A stretch of DNA of 64,000 bases from Streptomyces sindenensis (GTDB lineage Bacteria; Actinomycetota; Actinomycetes; Streptomycetales; Streptomycetaceae): positions 124,001 to 188,000 of the forward strand of contig NZ_BMSG01000005.1 of the NCBI RefSeq assembly GCF_014649035.1, read 5' to 3'. This document shows, in pieces, positions 6,704 through 14,828 of the stretch (its first letter is position 1; every line of letters starts with the position of its first letter). A program made the translations under genes and the position numbers. The notes below the pieces were generated by a model. That model had not been told where the DNA came from. It searched no databases and was given only the letters and a program-made list of their open reading frames with translations.

Positions 6704-7936
6704 GTGGCAGCAGCGTTACGCATCGGGGTGATCGGCGGCAGCATCGCGGGGTGCGCGGCGGCCGTCGCGGGCTCGCGGGCCGGGGCGGACGTCACCGTGT
6801 ACGAACGGAGCGGCGCCGAACTCCAGGACCGGGGCTTCGGCATCGTGATTCCACCGCCGCTCCACGCGGAGCTGGTCGGGTCCGGGTATCTGGGCGCGGA
6901 CCTGCCGACGGCTCCCGTCGGGACGCGGGTCTGGCTGACGCGGGAGCCGGGCGGGCGGTCGACCCGTGAGCTGGCCCGTCAGCCCTCCCCCGTGACCCCG
7001 TGCAACTGGGGTCTGCTGTGGCGGTCGTTGCGTGCGAGCGCCGCGACCGCGCGCTATCTCCGGGGCGAGCCGGTGACCTCGCTCCGGGCGGACGCGACCG
7101 GGCGGGCGGTGATCACCTCCGCGCGGGGCGAGGAGCCGTACGACGTGGTCGTGGGCGCCGACGGGCACGCCTCGGCCACCCGGCCGTTGCTCGCACCGGG
7201 GCTTCGGCCGGAGCCCGCCCCGTACCTGGTCTGGCGAGGCGCGATCCCGCTCGGCGCGCTGGCCGGGCACCCCCGGGAGCTGGACCTGCTGCGCGGCGCG
7301 TGGGTGACCCTGGGCTTCCCCGGCGGGCACGGCATCTTCTACCTGATCCCCGGCGGCCCGCAGGACGGCGACGGCAGCACGGGGGCGGGCAACCGGCTGC
7401 TCGCGTACGCCATTTACGGCCGGCCGCCCGAGGGCGCCGAGCCCGGACCGTACGTCCAGGAGCTGGCGCGGGAGCACTTTCCGGCGGCCTGGGCGGACAT
7501 CGTGGCGCGGGGCGGCCGTCGGGCGACGGCCTGCCATCCGGTCGCCGATGTGCAGGCTCCCCGGGTCGCCCGCCCGCCCCTGCTGCTGGCCGGGGACGCG
7601 GCCGGCGTGACCAGGCCGCACACGGCGACCGGCGCGGTCAAGGCACTCCAGGACGCCCTGTGCCTGGAGCGGGTCCTGCGCGAGGGGCCGGACCCCGCCA
7701 CGGCGCTGGAACGGTACGCGGACGAACGCACGTCGGCGGGCGCCCGGTTGGTGGAGCTGGGCCGCCGGATGGGACGCGCCCTGGTCGAGGAGGTCCCCGA
7801 CTGGGCGGCCATGGGGCAGGACGAGGTGGACGTCTGGTTCCGCCGGGTGCTGGCCGGGACGTGGCACTACCTCTACGAGGAGCCCGGGGAAGCCGCCGAA
7901 CCCGAGGCGGGCCCGGAGGCGGCCGTCGGCCGGTGA
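6704..7936 (+). CDS. FAD-dependent monooxygenase (UbiH/PHBH-like)
   Basis: A 410-residue flavoprotein hydroxylase of the aromatic-ring type. The Rossmann FAD motif GVIGGSIAG is at the N-terminus, and the second FAD-binding motif VVGADGHAS and the third LLLAGDAAGVTRPHTATGAV follow in the right order. The substrate is unknown. I prefer the GTG at 6704 because it stands directly before the first beta strand; an ATG at 6617 would add 29 Arg-rich residues. With this start the fifth codon (6716-6718) is TTA, which in Streptomyces is read only by the bldA tRNA, so translation may be limited to development. It stands alone between the chaplin and catabolic clusters, ending 22 bases from the convergent thiolase gene. 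Confidence 0.85.
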   Translation: MAAALRIGVIGGSIAGCAAAVAGSRAGADVTVYERSGAELQDRGFGIVIPPPLHAELVGSGYLGADLPTAPVGTRVWLTREPGGRSTRELARQPSPVTPCNWGLLWRSLRASAATARYLRGEPVTSLRADATGRAVITSARGEEPYDVVVGADGHASATRPLLAPGLRPEPAPYLVWRGAIPLGALAGHPRELDLLRGAWVTLGFPGGHGIFYLIPGGPQDGDGSTGAGNRLLAYAIYGRPPEGAEPGPYVQELAREHFPAAWADIVARGGRRATACHPVADVQAPRVARPPLLLAGDAAGVTRPHTATGAVKALQDALCLERVLREGPDPATALERYADERTSAGARLVELGRRMGRALVEEVPDWAAMGQDEVDVWFRRVLAGTWHYLYEEPGEAAEPEAGPEAAVGR

Positions 7937-7958
7937 GGCGGATCCGCGCGAACCGCCC

Positions 7959-9179
7959 TCAGTCCGCGATGCGTTCGAAGACCGCGGCGAGGCCCTGGCC
8001 GCCGCCGATGCACATCGTCTCCAGGCCGTACCGGGCCTCGCGGCGGTGGAGTTCGCGGGTGAGGGTGGCGAGGATGCGGGCTCCGGTGGCGCCGACCGGG
8101 TGGCCGAGCGAGATGCCGGAGCCGTTGACGTTGATCCGCTGCTCGTGGTCCTTCTCGCCGAGGCCCAGCTCCCGTGTGCACGCGAGGACCTGGGCGGCGA
8201 ACGCTTCGTTCAGCTCGATCAGGTCCAGGTCGGCGAGGGCGAGGCCCGCCCGGTCGAGGGCGGTGCGGGTGGCGGCGACGGGGGCGATGCCCATGGTCGC
8301 GGCGGGCACCCCGGCGCGGGCGAACGAGACGAGGCGGACGAGCGGGGTGAGGCCGAGGCGTCCGGCGGTCTCGGTGCTGGTCACCAGGCAGGCGGCGGCC
8401 GCGTCGTTCTGGCCGCTGGCGTTGCCCGCGGTGACGGTGGCGTCCGGGTCGGACTTCGCCATCACGGGTCGGAGGGCGGCGAGTTGCTCGGCCGTCGTGT
8501 CGGGCCGGGGGTGTTCGTCGGTGGTGAGGATCGTCTCGCCCTTGCGGGTGCGTACGGTGACGGGGACGGTCTCCGCGTCGTAGCGGCCCTCGGCGGCGGC
8601 GCGGGCGGCCCGCGCCTGCGAGCGCAGCGCCAGGGCGTCCTGGTCGGCGCGGCCGATGCCGTACTCGCGGCGCAGGTTCTCCGCCGTCTCGATCATGCCG
8701 CCGGGGACCGGGTGGTTGACGCCTCCGGCGGTGACGCGGCCCCGGGCGAGGGCGTCGTGGAGCTGGAGGCCGGGGCCCTTGATGCCCCATCGTCCGTCGT
8801 GGGTGTAGTAGGGGGCGGCGCTCATCACGTCGACGCCGCCCGCGATCACGACGTCGCTGAACCCGGCGCGGATCTGCATCGCCGCGTCCAGCACCGCCTG
8901 GAGCCCGGAGCCGCAGCGGCGGTCGATCTGGGAGCCGGTGACCGTGGTGGGCAGTCCGGCGTCCAGGGCGGCGACCCGGCCGATGGCGGGGGCCTCGCTG
9001 GTCGGGTAGGCGTGGCCGAGGATCACCTCGTCGACCCGGTCGGGATCGATACCGGTGCGGGTGACGATCTCCGCGATGACGCGTGCGGCCAGCGCGGCCG
9101 GGGTCTGCTGGGCCAAGGCCCCGCCGAACCGGCCGATGGGGGTGCGCAGGGGTTCGCAGATGACGACGTCGAGCGGCAC
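7959..9179 (-). CDS. Acetyl-CoA acyltransferase (thiolase), probably beta-ketoadipyl-CoA thiolase type
   Basis: A 406-residue degradative thiolase that would cleave a 3-oxoacyl-CoA with CoA. The acylation cysteine is in RRCGSGLQA (Cys89), and the C-terminal catalytic motifs are GHPVGATG and CIGGGQG. The GTG start at 9177-9179 follows AGGAAAGG by six bases. Its neighbours are a LysR regulator, a two-subunit CoA-transferase of the glutaconate/3-oxoadipate class and a 3-hydroxyacyl-CoA dehydrogenase. That set matches the last steps of the beta-ketoadipate pathway (3-oxoadipyl-CoA to succinyl-CoA and acetyl-CoA) or a phenylacetate-like route. Fatty-acid thiolase activity cannot be excluded. Confidence 0.88.
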   Translation of the reverse strand: MPLDVVICEPLRTPIGRFGGALAQQTPAALAARVIAEIVTRTGIDPDRVDEVILGHAYPTSEAPAIGRVAALDAGLPTTVTGSQIDRRCGSGLQAVLDAAMQIRAGFSDVVIAGGVDVMSAAPYYTHDGRWGIKGPGLQLHDALARGRVTAGGVNHPVPGGMIETAENLRREYGIGRADQDALALRSQARAARAAAEGRYDAETVPVTVRTRKGETILTTDEHPRPDTTAEQLAALRPVMAKSDPDATVTAGNASGQNDAAAACLVTSTETAGRLGLTPLVRLVSFARAGVPAATMGIAPVAATRTALDRAGLALADLDLIELNEAFAAQVLACTRELGLGEKDHEQRINVNGSGISLGHPVGATGARILATLTRELHRREARYGLETMCIGGGQGLAAVFERIAD

Positions 9180-9275
9180 GGAGGGCCTTTCCTGGGGTCG
9201 GGGGCGGCGGGACCGGGGCATGTCGTGGTGGGTGAGTGGTGCGGTGGGACGACCTTCGCATCCGGCACTGAGTCG

Positions 9276-9289
9276 GTCCAATATCGAAT
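9276..9289 (-). promoter_or_regulatory. Candidate LysR operator upstream of thiolase gene
   Basis: On the minus strand reads ATTCGATATTGGAC, about 97 bases before the thiolase start. It matches 13 of 14 bases of ATTCGGTATTGGAC at 10255-10268 ahead of the CoA-transferase genes, in the same orientation relative to the gene. Confidence 0.5.
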
Positions 9290-9316
9290 CCGCACCGGAC
9301 TGAGAGGTCTTGCGTC

Positions 9317-10222
9317 TCAATCGGGCGAACGCACGGGTGTCGGCAGCGCTTCCTCCGCCACCGCGAGCACCGCGCGCAGGGCGGCGGAGGGGTTGTCCGC
9401 GCGCCAGGCCAGGGCGGCGCGGAGGCGGACGGTCGGGCCGGCGAGGGGGCGGTAGACCAGGCCGTTCTGCTGGATGTGCTGGACGGAGGTGACCGTGAGG
9501 GTGACCCCGACCCCGGCGGCGACCAGGGCGAGGATCGTGTACGAGTCGGGGGCCTCCTGGACGATGCGCGGGGTGAATCCGGCGCCCTCGCAGGCCTCGG
9601 TCATGGCGTCGCGGACGGTGGAGCCGGAGTTGGCGGGGAAGGAGACGAACGGTTCCCCGGCGAGCACGTCGAGGGGCACGGTCTCCCGCCGGGCGAGCGG
9701 GTGGTCGGAGGGCAGGGCGCAGACCAGCTCCTCCTCGTCGATCACCCGGTGGGCGACGCCGGGGCGGGTCACCGGGAGCCGGACGAAGCCGAGGTCCAGG
9801 GAGCCGTCGGCGACCCGGGACAGGGCGGTGTTGGCGTAGGTCTGGCCGGTCATGACGAGTTCGAGACCGGGGTGGGCGGCGCGCACGGCCCGGGTGAGCC
9901 GGGGCAGCGTCTCGTGGCTGGAGGCCCCGGCGAAACCGATGGTGACCCGGCCGTACTCGCCGGTCCCCGCCGATCTGGCCGCCCGGACGGCGGTGTCCAG
10001 ATCGTCCAGGACGGTCCGTACGGGTTCGAGGAAGGACTCCCCCGCGCTGGTGAGCCGGACCGAGCGGGTGTTGCGGTGGAAGAGCTGGACGCCGAGTTCC
10101 CTCTCCAGCTGGCGGATCTGCTGGCTCAGCGGAGGCTGGGCCATCTGGAGCCGCTTGGCGGCGCGGCCGAAGTGCAGCTCCTCGGCGACGGCGAGGAACG
10201 CGTTGAGGTGGCGTAGTTCCAT
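9317..10222 (-). CDS. LysR-family transcriptional regulator of the catabolic cluster
   Basis: 301 residues. N-terminal winged helix-turn-helix (ELRHLNAFLAVAEELHFGRA, then QPPLSQQIRQLERELGVQLF) and C-terminal periplasmic-binding-like effector domain (about 90-295). It sits between the thiolase gene (same strand, downstream) and the divergent CoA-transferase genes. This is the classical arrangement for a LysR activator of aromatic acid degradation such as PcaQ- or CatR-type regulators. The likely inducer is a pathway intermediate. Repeated 14-bp motifs before both target units are plausible binding sites. Confidence 0.9.
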   Translation of the reverse strand: MELRHLNAFLAVAEELHFGRAAKRLQMAQPPLSQQIRQLERELGVQLFHRNTRSVRLTSAGESFLEPVRTVLDDLDTAVRAARSAGTGEYGRVTIGFAGASSHETLPRLTRAVRAAHPGLELVMTGQTYANTALSRVADGSLDLGFVRLPVTRPGVAHRVIDEEELVCALPSDHPLARRETVPLDVLAGEPFVSFPANSGSTVRDAMTEACEGAGFTPRIVQEAPDSYTILALVAAGVGVTLTVTSVQHIQQNGLVYRPLAGPTVRLRAALAWRADNPSAALRAVLAVAEEALPTPVRSPD

Positions 10223-10254
10223 ATTGATACTCCTGGCGTCTCGATCCGACCCTA

Positions 10255-10268
10255 ATTCGGTATTGGAC
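10255..10268 (+). promoter_or_regulatory. Candidate LysR operator upstream of CoA-transferase genes
   Basis: ATTCGGTATTGGAC in the LysR/CoA-transferase divergent region, near-identical to the site before the thiolase gene. Confidence 0.5.
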
Positions 10269-10324
10269 AGCCATCAATGGTGCTGACACCGTGGGGGCGG
10301 CACATACGGAGGGTGAGGGGCGCG

Positions 10325-11284
10325 GTGGAGCGGACGGCCGGGGCGGGCGGAGTGGCCGGCAAGGTCATGTCGATGCGGGAGGCCGTCGCCGCCTTCGTCC
10401 ACGACGGGGACACCGTGAGCCTCGAAGGGTTCACCCATCTCATCCCGACCGCCGCCGGACACGAGATCATCCGGCAGGGCCGCCGGGATCTCACGGTCGT
10501 CCGGATGACGGCGGACATCGTGGTGGACCAGATGCTCGCCGCCGGCTGCGTGACGCGGCTGGTCTCCTCGTTCGTGGGCAACTCCTCCGCCGGTTCGCTC
10601 GGAGAGCTGCGGCGGCGGATCGAGCACGCCGATCCGGAGCCGCTGGCGTTCGAGGAGTACAGCCACTACGGGATGGTGTGCCGGTATCTCGCCGGTGCGC
10701 AGCGGCTGCCGTTCCACCCGCTGCGTTCGTACGCCGGCAGCGACCTGCCTTCCGTGAACCCCGGTATCCGCAAGGTCACTTCGCCCTACCCGGCCGCAGA
10801 CGGCTCCACCGAGGAGATCTACGTCGTACCGCCCGTCCACCCGGACGTGACGTTCATCCACGCCCAGCGTGCCGACCGCCGGGGCAACACCCAGATCTGG
10901 GGGCTGACCGGGGTCCAGGCCGAGGCGGTGTACGCGGCGGAGAAGGCGGTCGTGGTGGTGGAGGAGCTGGTGGCGGACGAGGTGATCCGCGCGGACCCGA
11001 ACCGCACCCTCGTCCCCGCCCACGCGGTGGACGCCGTGGTGGTCTGTCCGCGCGGGGCGCACCCGTCGTTCGCGCAGGGCTACTACGACCGGGACAACGC
11101 CTTCTACCGGGCCTGGTCCGCGATCAGCGGGGATCCGGCGCGGCTGCGGGGCTGGCTGGAGGAGTGGGTGTACGGGACCGCCGACCATGCCGCGTACGTG
11201 GCGAAGCTGGGCGGGGAGTTCTGGGCGGGGCTGGCGGTCGGCGAGGCGCCGAGCGGGTCGGTGGACTACGGGAGGCGACGGTGA
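10325..11284 (+). CDS. CoA-transferase subunit A (3-oxoadipate/glutaconate type)
   Basis: 319 residues, family I CoA-transferase alpha subunit of the GctA/CatI class: MREAVAAFVHDGDTVSLEGF, YRPLGYAGSDLP-like sugar-free core SYAGSDLPSVNPGIRK, VHPDVTFIHAQRADRRGN. It is expected to move CoA from succinyl-CoA to 3-oxoadipate or a related dicarboxylate, together with subunit B. The start is uncertain. I chose GTG 10325 because GGAGGGTGAGG lies just upstream; an ATG at 10277 lacks a ribosome binding site and would run through the candidate LysR region. The stop overlaps the start of subunit B by four bases (GTGA), so the subunits are translationally coupled. Confidence 0.85.
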   Translation: MERTAGAGGVAGKVMSMREAVAAFVHDGDTVSLEGFTHLIPTAAGHEIIRQGRRDLTVVRMTADIVVDQMLAAGCVTRLVSSFVGNSSAGSLGELRRRIEHADPEPLAFEEYSHYGMVCRYLAGAQRLPFHPLRSYAGSDLPSVNPGIRKVTSPYPAADGSTEEIYVVPPVHPDVTFIHAQRADRRGNTQIWGLTGVQAEAVYAAEKAVVVVEELVADEVIRADPNRTLVPAHAVDAVVVCPRGAHPSFAQGYYDRDNAFYRAWSAISGDPARLRGWLEEWVYGTADHAAYVAKLGGEFWAGLAVGEAPSGSVDYGRRR

Positions 11285-12066
11285 GTGACCGCCTCGCGGG
11301 GGCCGCGCGGCCCGTCACCTCCTCCGAGCTGCTCTCCGTCGTCGCCGCGCGCGAACTGGCGGGCCGACGCACGGTGTTCGCGGGGATCGGGCTGCCTACG
11401 CTCGCGACCGAGCTGGCGCGGCTGACCGTCGCTCCGGGCATCGAGGTGGTGTACGAGTCCGGGGTCTGCGGCGCGCACCCCTCCCATCTGCCGGAGACCA
11501 TCGCGGACGCCGTCCTCATCACGGGGGCCGAGGCGGTGGTGTCCATGGCCACGCTGTTCGGCTCGGTGCTCCAGGGCGGGCACATCGACGTGGGCTTCCT
11601 GGGGGCCGCGCAGATCGACCGGTGGGGCAACCTCAACACCTCGGTGATCGGGGAGTGGAAGCGCCCCTCGGTCCGGCTGCCGGGTTCCGGAGGCGCGGTC
11701 GAGGTGATGGCGAACGCCCGGGAGGTGTTCGTGGTGATGCGCCGCCACACCCCGCGCTCCTTCGCGGACGTGCTGGACTTCTGTACGACGCCGGGGCCCG
11801 ACCGGGCGCTCGCGGACGGCATCCGTCCGCTCGGCGCCGGGGTCACCCGGGTCATCACCGAGCTGGGCGTGCTCGCCCGGGCCGGCGTCGGGGACGAGCT
11901 GCGGCTGGTCGCCGTGCATCCCGGGGTGAGCGTCGAGCAGGTGCGGGCCGCGACCGGCTGGGAGCTGGAGATCGCCGACCGGCTCACGACCACCGCCCCG
12001 CCGACCTCCGCGGAGCTGCGGCTCCTGCGCGACGATGTCGACCCGAACCGTGTCTACCTCCGCTGA
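11281..12066 (+). CDS. CoA-transferase subunit B (3-oxoadipate/glutaconate type)
   Basis: 261 residues, beta subunit carrying the catalytic glutamate in VVYESGVCG (Glu59), the residue that forms the gamma-glutamyl-CoA intermediate in GctB-type enzymes. Other conserved parts are FAGIGLPTLATELARL, GGHIDVGFLGAAQIDRWGNL and VITELGVL. The GTG start overlaps the stop of subunit A. It is followed after 16 bases by the hydroxyacyl-CoA dehydrogenase gene in the same operon. The glutaconate-type fold distinguishes it from the more common PcaI/PcaJ pair; CatI/CatJ of Pseudomonas is the closest functional model known to me. Confidence 0.87.
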   Translation: MSDRLAGAARPVTSSELLSVVAARELAGRRTVFAGIGLPTLATELARLTVAPGIEVVYESGVCGAHPSHLPETIADAVLITGAEAVVSMATLFGSVLQGGHIDVGFLGAAQIDRWGNLNTSVIGEWKRPSVRLPGSGGAVEVMANAREVFVVMRRHTPRSFADVLDFCTTPGPDRALADGIRPLGAGVTRVITELGVLARAGVGDELRLVAVHPGVSVEQVRAATGWELEIADRLTTTAPPTSAELRLLRDDVDPNRVYLR

Positions 12067-12082
12067 AAGGGCCGTAACTGCC

Positions 12083-13633
12083 ATGCGTATCAGGATCGTC
12101 GGGGCCGGGGCCATGGGCCGGGGCATCGCCCAGTGGGCGGCGAGCGCGGGACACACCGTGGAGCTGGGCGACGTACGGCCCGAGGCGGTGAAGGAGGCCC
12201 TGGACTTCGTCGCGTCGATGCTGGACCGGGCGGTCGCGAAGGGCCGGACGACCGCCGCCGACCGGGACGCGGCGGTGGCCCGGCTGGTGCCGCTCGCCGA
12301 GCCGTGGGCGGCGGGCCCGGACGTGGAGCTGGTGATCGAGGCCGTACGGGAGGACCTGGAGACCAAGGCCGAGGTGTTCGGGAAGCTGGAGCGGGCGCTG
12401 CCCGCCTCCGCCGTCTTCGCGACGAACACCTCGTCGCTGTCGGTGACCCGGATCGCCGCGACCCTCCAGGACCCCTCCCGTCTGGCCGGGCTGCACTTCT
12501 TCAACCCGGTGCCGCTGATGCGGATCGTCGAGGTGGTGCCGGGCGCGGCCACCCGCCCGGAGATCCCGGACCTGCTCACCGCGCTGGTGGAGGGGTGCGG
12601 GCACCGGGCGGTGACCGTCGCCGACACCCCCGGATTCCTGGTCAACCACGCCGGTCGGGGGCTGGTGACCGAGGCGCTGGCGCTGCTGGAGGAGTCGGTG
12701 GCGGACCCGGCGGAGATCGACCGGATCGCCCGGGACGTGCTGGGGCTGCGCATGGGCCCCTTCGAACTGATGGATCTGACCGGCCTCGACGTGACGGCCG
12801 CGGTGATCGACTCGATCTGGCAGGGCTTCCGGTACGAGGACCGGCTGCGCCCGTCCTTCCTGACCCCGAACCGGGTGGTGGCGGGGCTGCACGGCCGCAA
12901 GACGGGCCGCGGCTGGTACGCGTACGGCGACGGGGCGTCCGGCCCCGCCCCGGAGAGCCCGGTCACCGGGGACGCCGACCGCCCGGTGTTCCTCGCCTCG
13001 GCCGGGCGACCGGAGACGGTGACGTACGAGAAGGAGCTGACGGCGTCCCTGGAGGCCGCGGGGGTCCGCGTCGAGCGGGGTGCGGGGCCGTCGGCGGAGG
13101 CCGTGGTGCTGGTGCCCGTCTGGGGGACGCCGGTGTCGGCGGCGGTCGCGGAGGGCGGGCTGCCCCGGGAGCGTACGTTCGGCGTGGAGGTGCTGCCTCC
13201 GGCGGGGCGGCGGCGGGTCCTGGCCGTGACGGCGGCCGGTGACCGGGCGGCCGCCCGGGACGCGCGGGCGGTCCTGGCACGGGCGGCCGGGGGCGAGGAG
13301 CCGTACGGGGTGTCGGTGGTGCGGGACACCGCGGGTTCGGTCGCGCAGCGGCTGCTGTCCTCCGTCGTCGCGGTGGGCTGCTCGATCGCGGAACGCTCGC
13401 TGGCCGCGCCCGCCGACATCGATCTCGCGGTGACCACGGGCCTCGGCTATCCGGCGGGGCCGCTGACGTGGGGCGAGCGGATCGGGGCCGTACGGATGCT
13501 GGCGCTCCAGCGGGCCCTGCACGCGTCGACCGGCGATCAGCGCCACCGGCCGACGCGGTGGGTCACGGAGCGGGCCGCCCTGGGGCTCGCACTGACCGAT
13601 CCGGGGACGTCGCCGGCGGACTGCCTGGGGTGA
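12083..13633 (+). CDS. 3-hydroxyacyl-CoA dehydrogenase (PaaH-like)
   Basis: 516 residues. It oxidises a 3-hydroxyacyl-CoA with NAD+. N-terminal Rossmann domain with GAGAMGRGIAQ (residues 7-17), the catalytic-site stretches ATNTSSLSVTRIA and GLHFFNPVPLMRIVEVV, and two C-terminal 3HCDH domains: PGFLVNHAGRGLVTEAL (about 190-285) and a second copy near residues 420-500 (GSVAQRLLSSVVAVGCSIAE). The doubled C-terminal domain is typical of PaaH rather than of multifunctional FadB. Third gene of the CoA-transferase operon, ATG at 12083 with GAAAGGG upstream. In a phenylacetyl-CoA-type route it would form 3-oxoadipyl-CoA, the substrate of the nearby thiolase. Confidence 0.88.
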   Translation: MRIRIVGAGAMGRGIAQWAASAGHTVELGDVRPEAVKEALDFVASMLDRAVAKGRTTAADRDAAVARLVPLAEPWAAGPDVELVIEAVREDLETKAEVFGKLERALPASAVFATNTSSLSVTRIAATLQDPSRLAGLHFFNPVPLMRIVEVVPGAATRPEIPDLLTALVEGCGHRAVTVADTPGFLVNHAGRGLVTEALALLEESVADPAEIDRIARDVLGLRMGPFELMDLTGLDVTAAVIDSIWQGFRYEDRLRPSFLTPNRVVAGLHGRKTGRGWYAYGDGASGPAPESPVTGDADRPVFLASAGRPETVTYEKELTASLEAAGVRVERGAGPSAEAVVLVPVWGTPVSAAVAEGGLPRERTFGVEVLPPAGRRRVLAVTAAGDRAAARDARAVLARAAGGEEPYGVSVVRDTAGSVAQRLLSSVVAVGCSIAERSLAAPADIDLAVTTGLGYPAGPLTWGERIGAVRMLALQRALHASTGDQRHRPTRWVTERAALGLALTDPGTSPADCLG

Positions 13634-13704
13634 AGCCCGGAGCGAACCCGCGGATGACCGATTCGTACAAGACGGTGGGGGTGCCGGGTGCCTACGGTCG
13701 GGGC

Positions 13705-14112
13705 ATGACTCCACGACTCGACGCCATCAGCATCATCACCTCCGACCTCGCGGCCTCCCTCGCCTTCTACCGGCGGCTCGGCCTCGACATCCCCGAGGGT
13801 GCGGAGGCCGCGCCCCATGTCGAGGCGACCCTGCCGGGCGGACAGCGGCTGCTGTGGGACACGGAGGAGGTCATCGCCTCGTTCGACCCGGACTGGAAGC
13901 GCCCGGCGGGCGGCGGTGAGCGGGTCGCCCTGGCCTTCGTCTGCGACAGCCCGGCGGAGGTGGACGCGTTGTACGCGGAGCTGGTCGACGCCGGGTACGC
14001 CGGGCATCTCAAGCCGTGGGACGCGGTGTGGGGACAGCGTTACGCGGTGGTGCTGGACCCGGACGGGTGCGGGGTGTCGCTGTTCGCCTCCGCGTCGCCC
14101 GCCGAGAAGTAG
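13705..14112 (+). CDS. VOC-family (glyoxalase/dioxygenase fold) protein
   Basis: 135-residue single-module protein of the vicinal oxygen chelate superfamily: DAISIITSDLAASLAFYRRL at the N-terminus and YAVVLDPDGCGVSLFAS at the C-terminus. Members include glyoxalases, antibiotic-binding proteins and dioxygenases. The reaction cannot be told from sequence, and the usual metal ligands are only partly evident. The ATG at 13705 is chosen because the VOC fold begins there. Its last 73 bases overlap the convergent AraC-family gene. Confidence 0.85.
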   Translation: MTPRLDAISIITSDLAASLAFYRRLGLDIPEGAEAAPHVEATLPGGQRLLWDTEEVIASFDPDWKRPAGGGERVALAFVCDSPAEVDALYAELVDAGYAGHLKPWDAVWGQRYAVVLDPDGCGVSLFASASPAEK

Positions 14113-14810
14113 GCCCCGAGGGTCGTGCCGGCCAGGTCGCGCATCTCCCGGGCCAGGTGTGCCTGGTCGGTGCAGCCCGCCGCGCAGGCCGCACCGGCGT
14201 AGGGCAGGCCGGCGCGGACGAGGGCCAGGGCGCGTTGCAGGCGGAGGATCCGGGCCAGGGTTTTCGGGCCGTAGCCGAAGGCGGCCAGGGAGCGGCGGTG
14301 CAGTTGGCGGGCGCCGAGGCCGACCTCGGCGGCCGTCGACGCCACGCTCCTGCCGCGCCGCAGCCCCTCCGCCACGGCCGACGTGAGCGGGTCCGGCGGT
14401 CCGGTGTCGGCGGACCGGGCGAGCGCGAACTCCTCCAGTGCAGCGGCGGGATCCGCGGACCGGGCGATCCGTCCGGTGAGCGCCGCGACGGCTCTGCGGG
14501 GCCAGAGCTCGGCCAGGTCGACCCGGTGGTCGCGCACCTCGTGCGCCGGTACGCCGAGGAGGACGGGGGCGGTGCCGGGACCGAACCGGATCGCGGCGCA
14601 GGAGCCCCGGTTGCGCGGGGCGACCTCGAACGCGTGGGTGTCGGGCCCGGCGACGACCAGGCGGCCGGCGGTCCAGATCAGGTCCATGCAGCCGTCGGGG
14701 AGCACGGACCGGTCGGGCTGCCCGGGGCCCGGCGGGACGTCCAGGGTCCAGACGACGGACCCGTCCAGCCGGGAGGGCCGCTCCTGGTAGCGCTGGTGTC
14801 GCCGGGGCAT
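14040..14810 (-). CDS. AraC-family transcriptional regulator
   Basis: 256 residues. An N-terminal domain of the DUF6597/ligand-sensing type seen in actinobacterial AraC regulators (SVLPDGCMDLIWTAGRLVVA, GPGTAPVLLGVPAHEVRDHR) is followed by a C-terminal AraC helix-turn-helix pair (about 150-240: SVASTAAEVGLGARQLHRRS, YAGAACAAGCTDQAHLAREM). Convergent with the VOC gene and overlapping it by 73 bases; the overlap falls in the non-conserved C-terminal tail, so the real functional domain ends before it. Likely controls the neighbouring VOC gene, by position only. Confidence 0.88.
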   Translation of the reverse strand: MPRRHQRYQERPSRLDGSVVWTLDVPPGPGQPDRSVLPDGCMDLIWTAGRLVVAGPDTHAFEVAPRNRGSCAAIRFGPGTAPVLLGVPAHEVRDHRVDLAELWPRRAVAALTGRIARSADPAAALEEFALARSADTGPPDPLTSAVAEGLRRGRSVASTAAEVGLGARQLHRRSLAAFGYGPKTLARILRLQRALALVRAGLPYAGAACAAGCTDQAHLAREMRDLAGTTLGAYFSAGDAEANSDTPHPSGSSTTA

Positions 14811-14828
14811 GCCTCCACGCTAGCGCGG

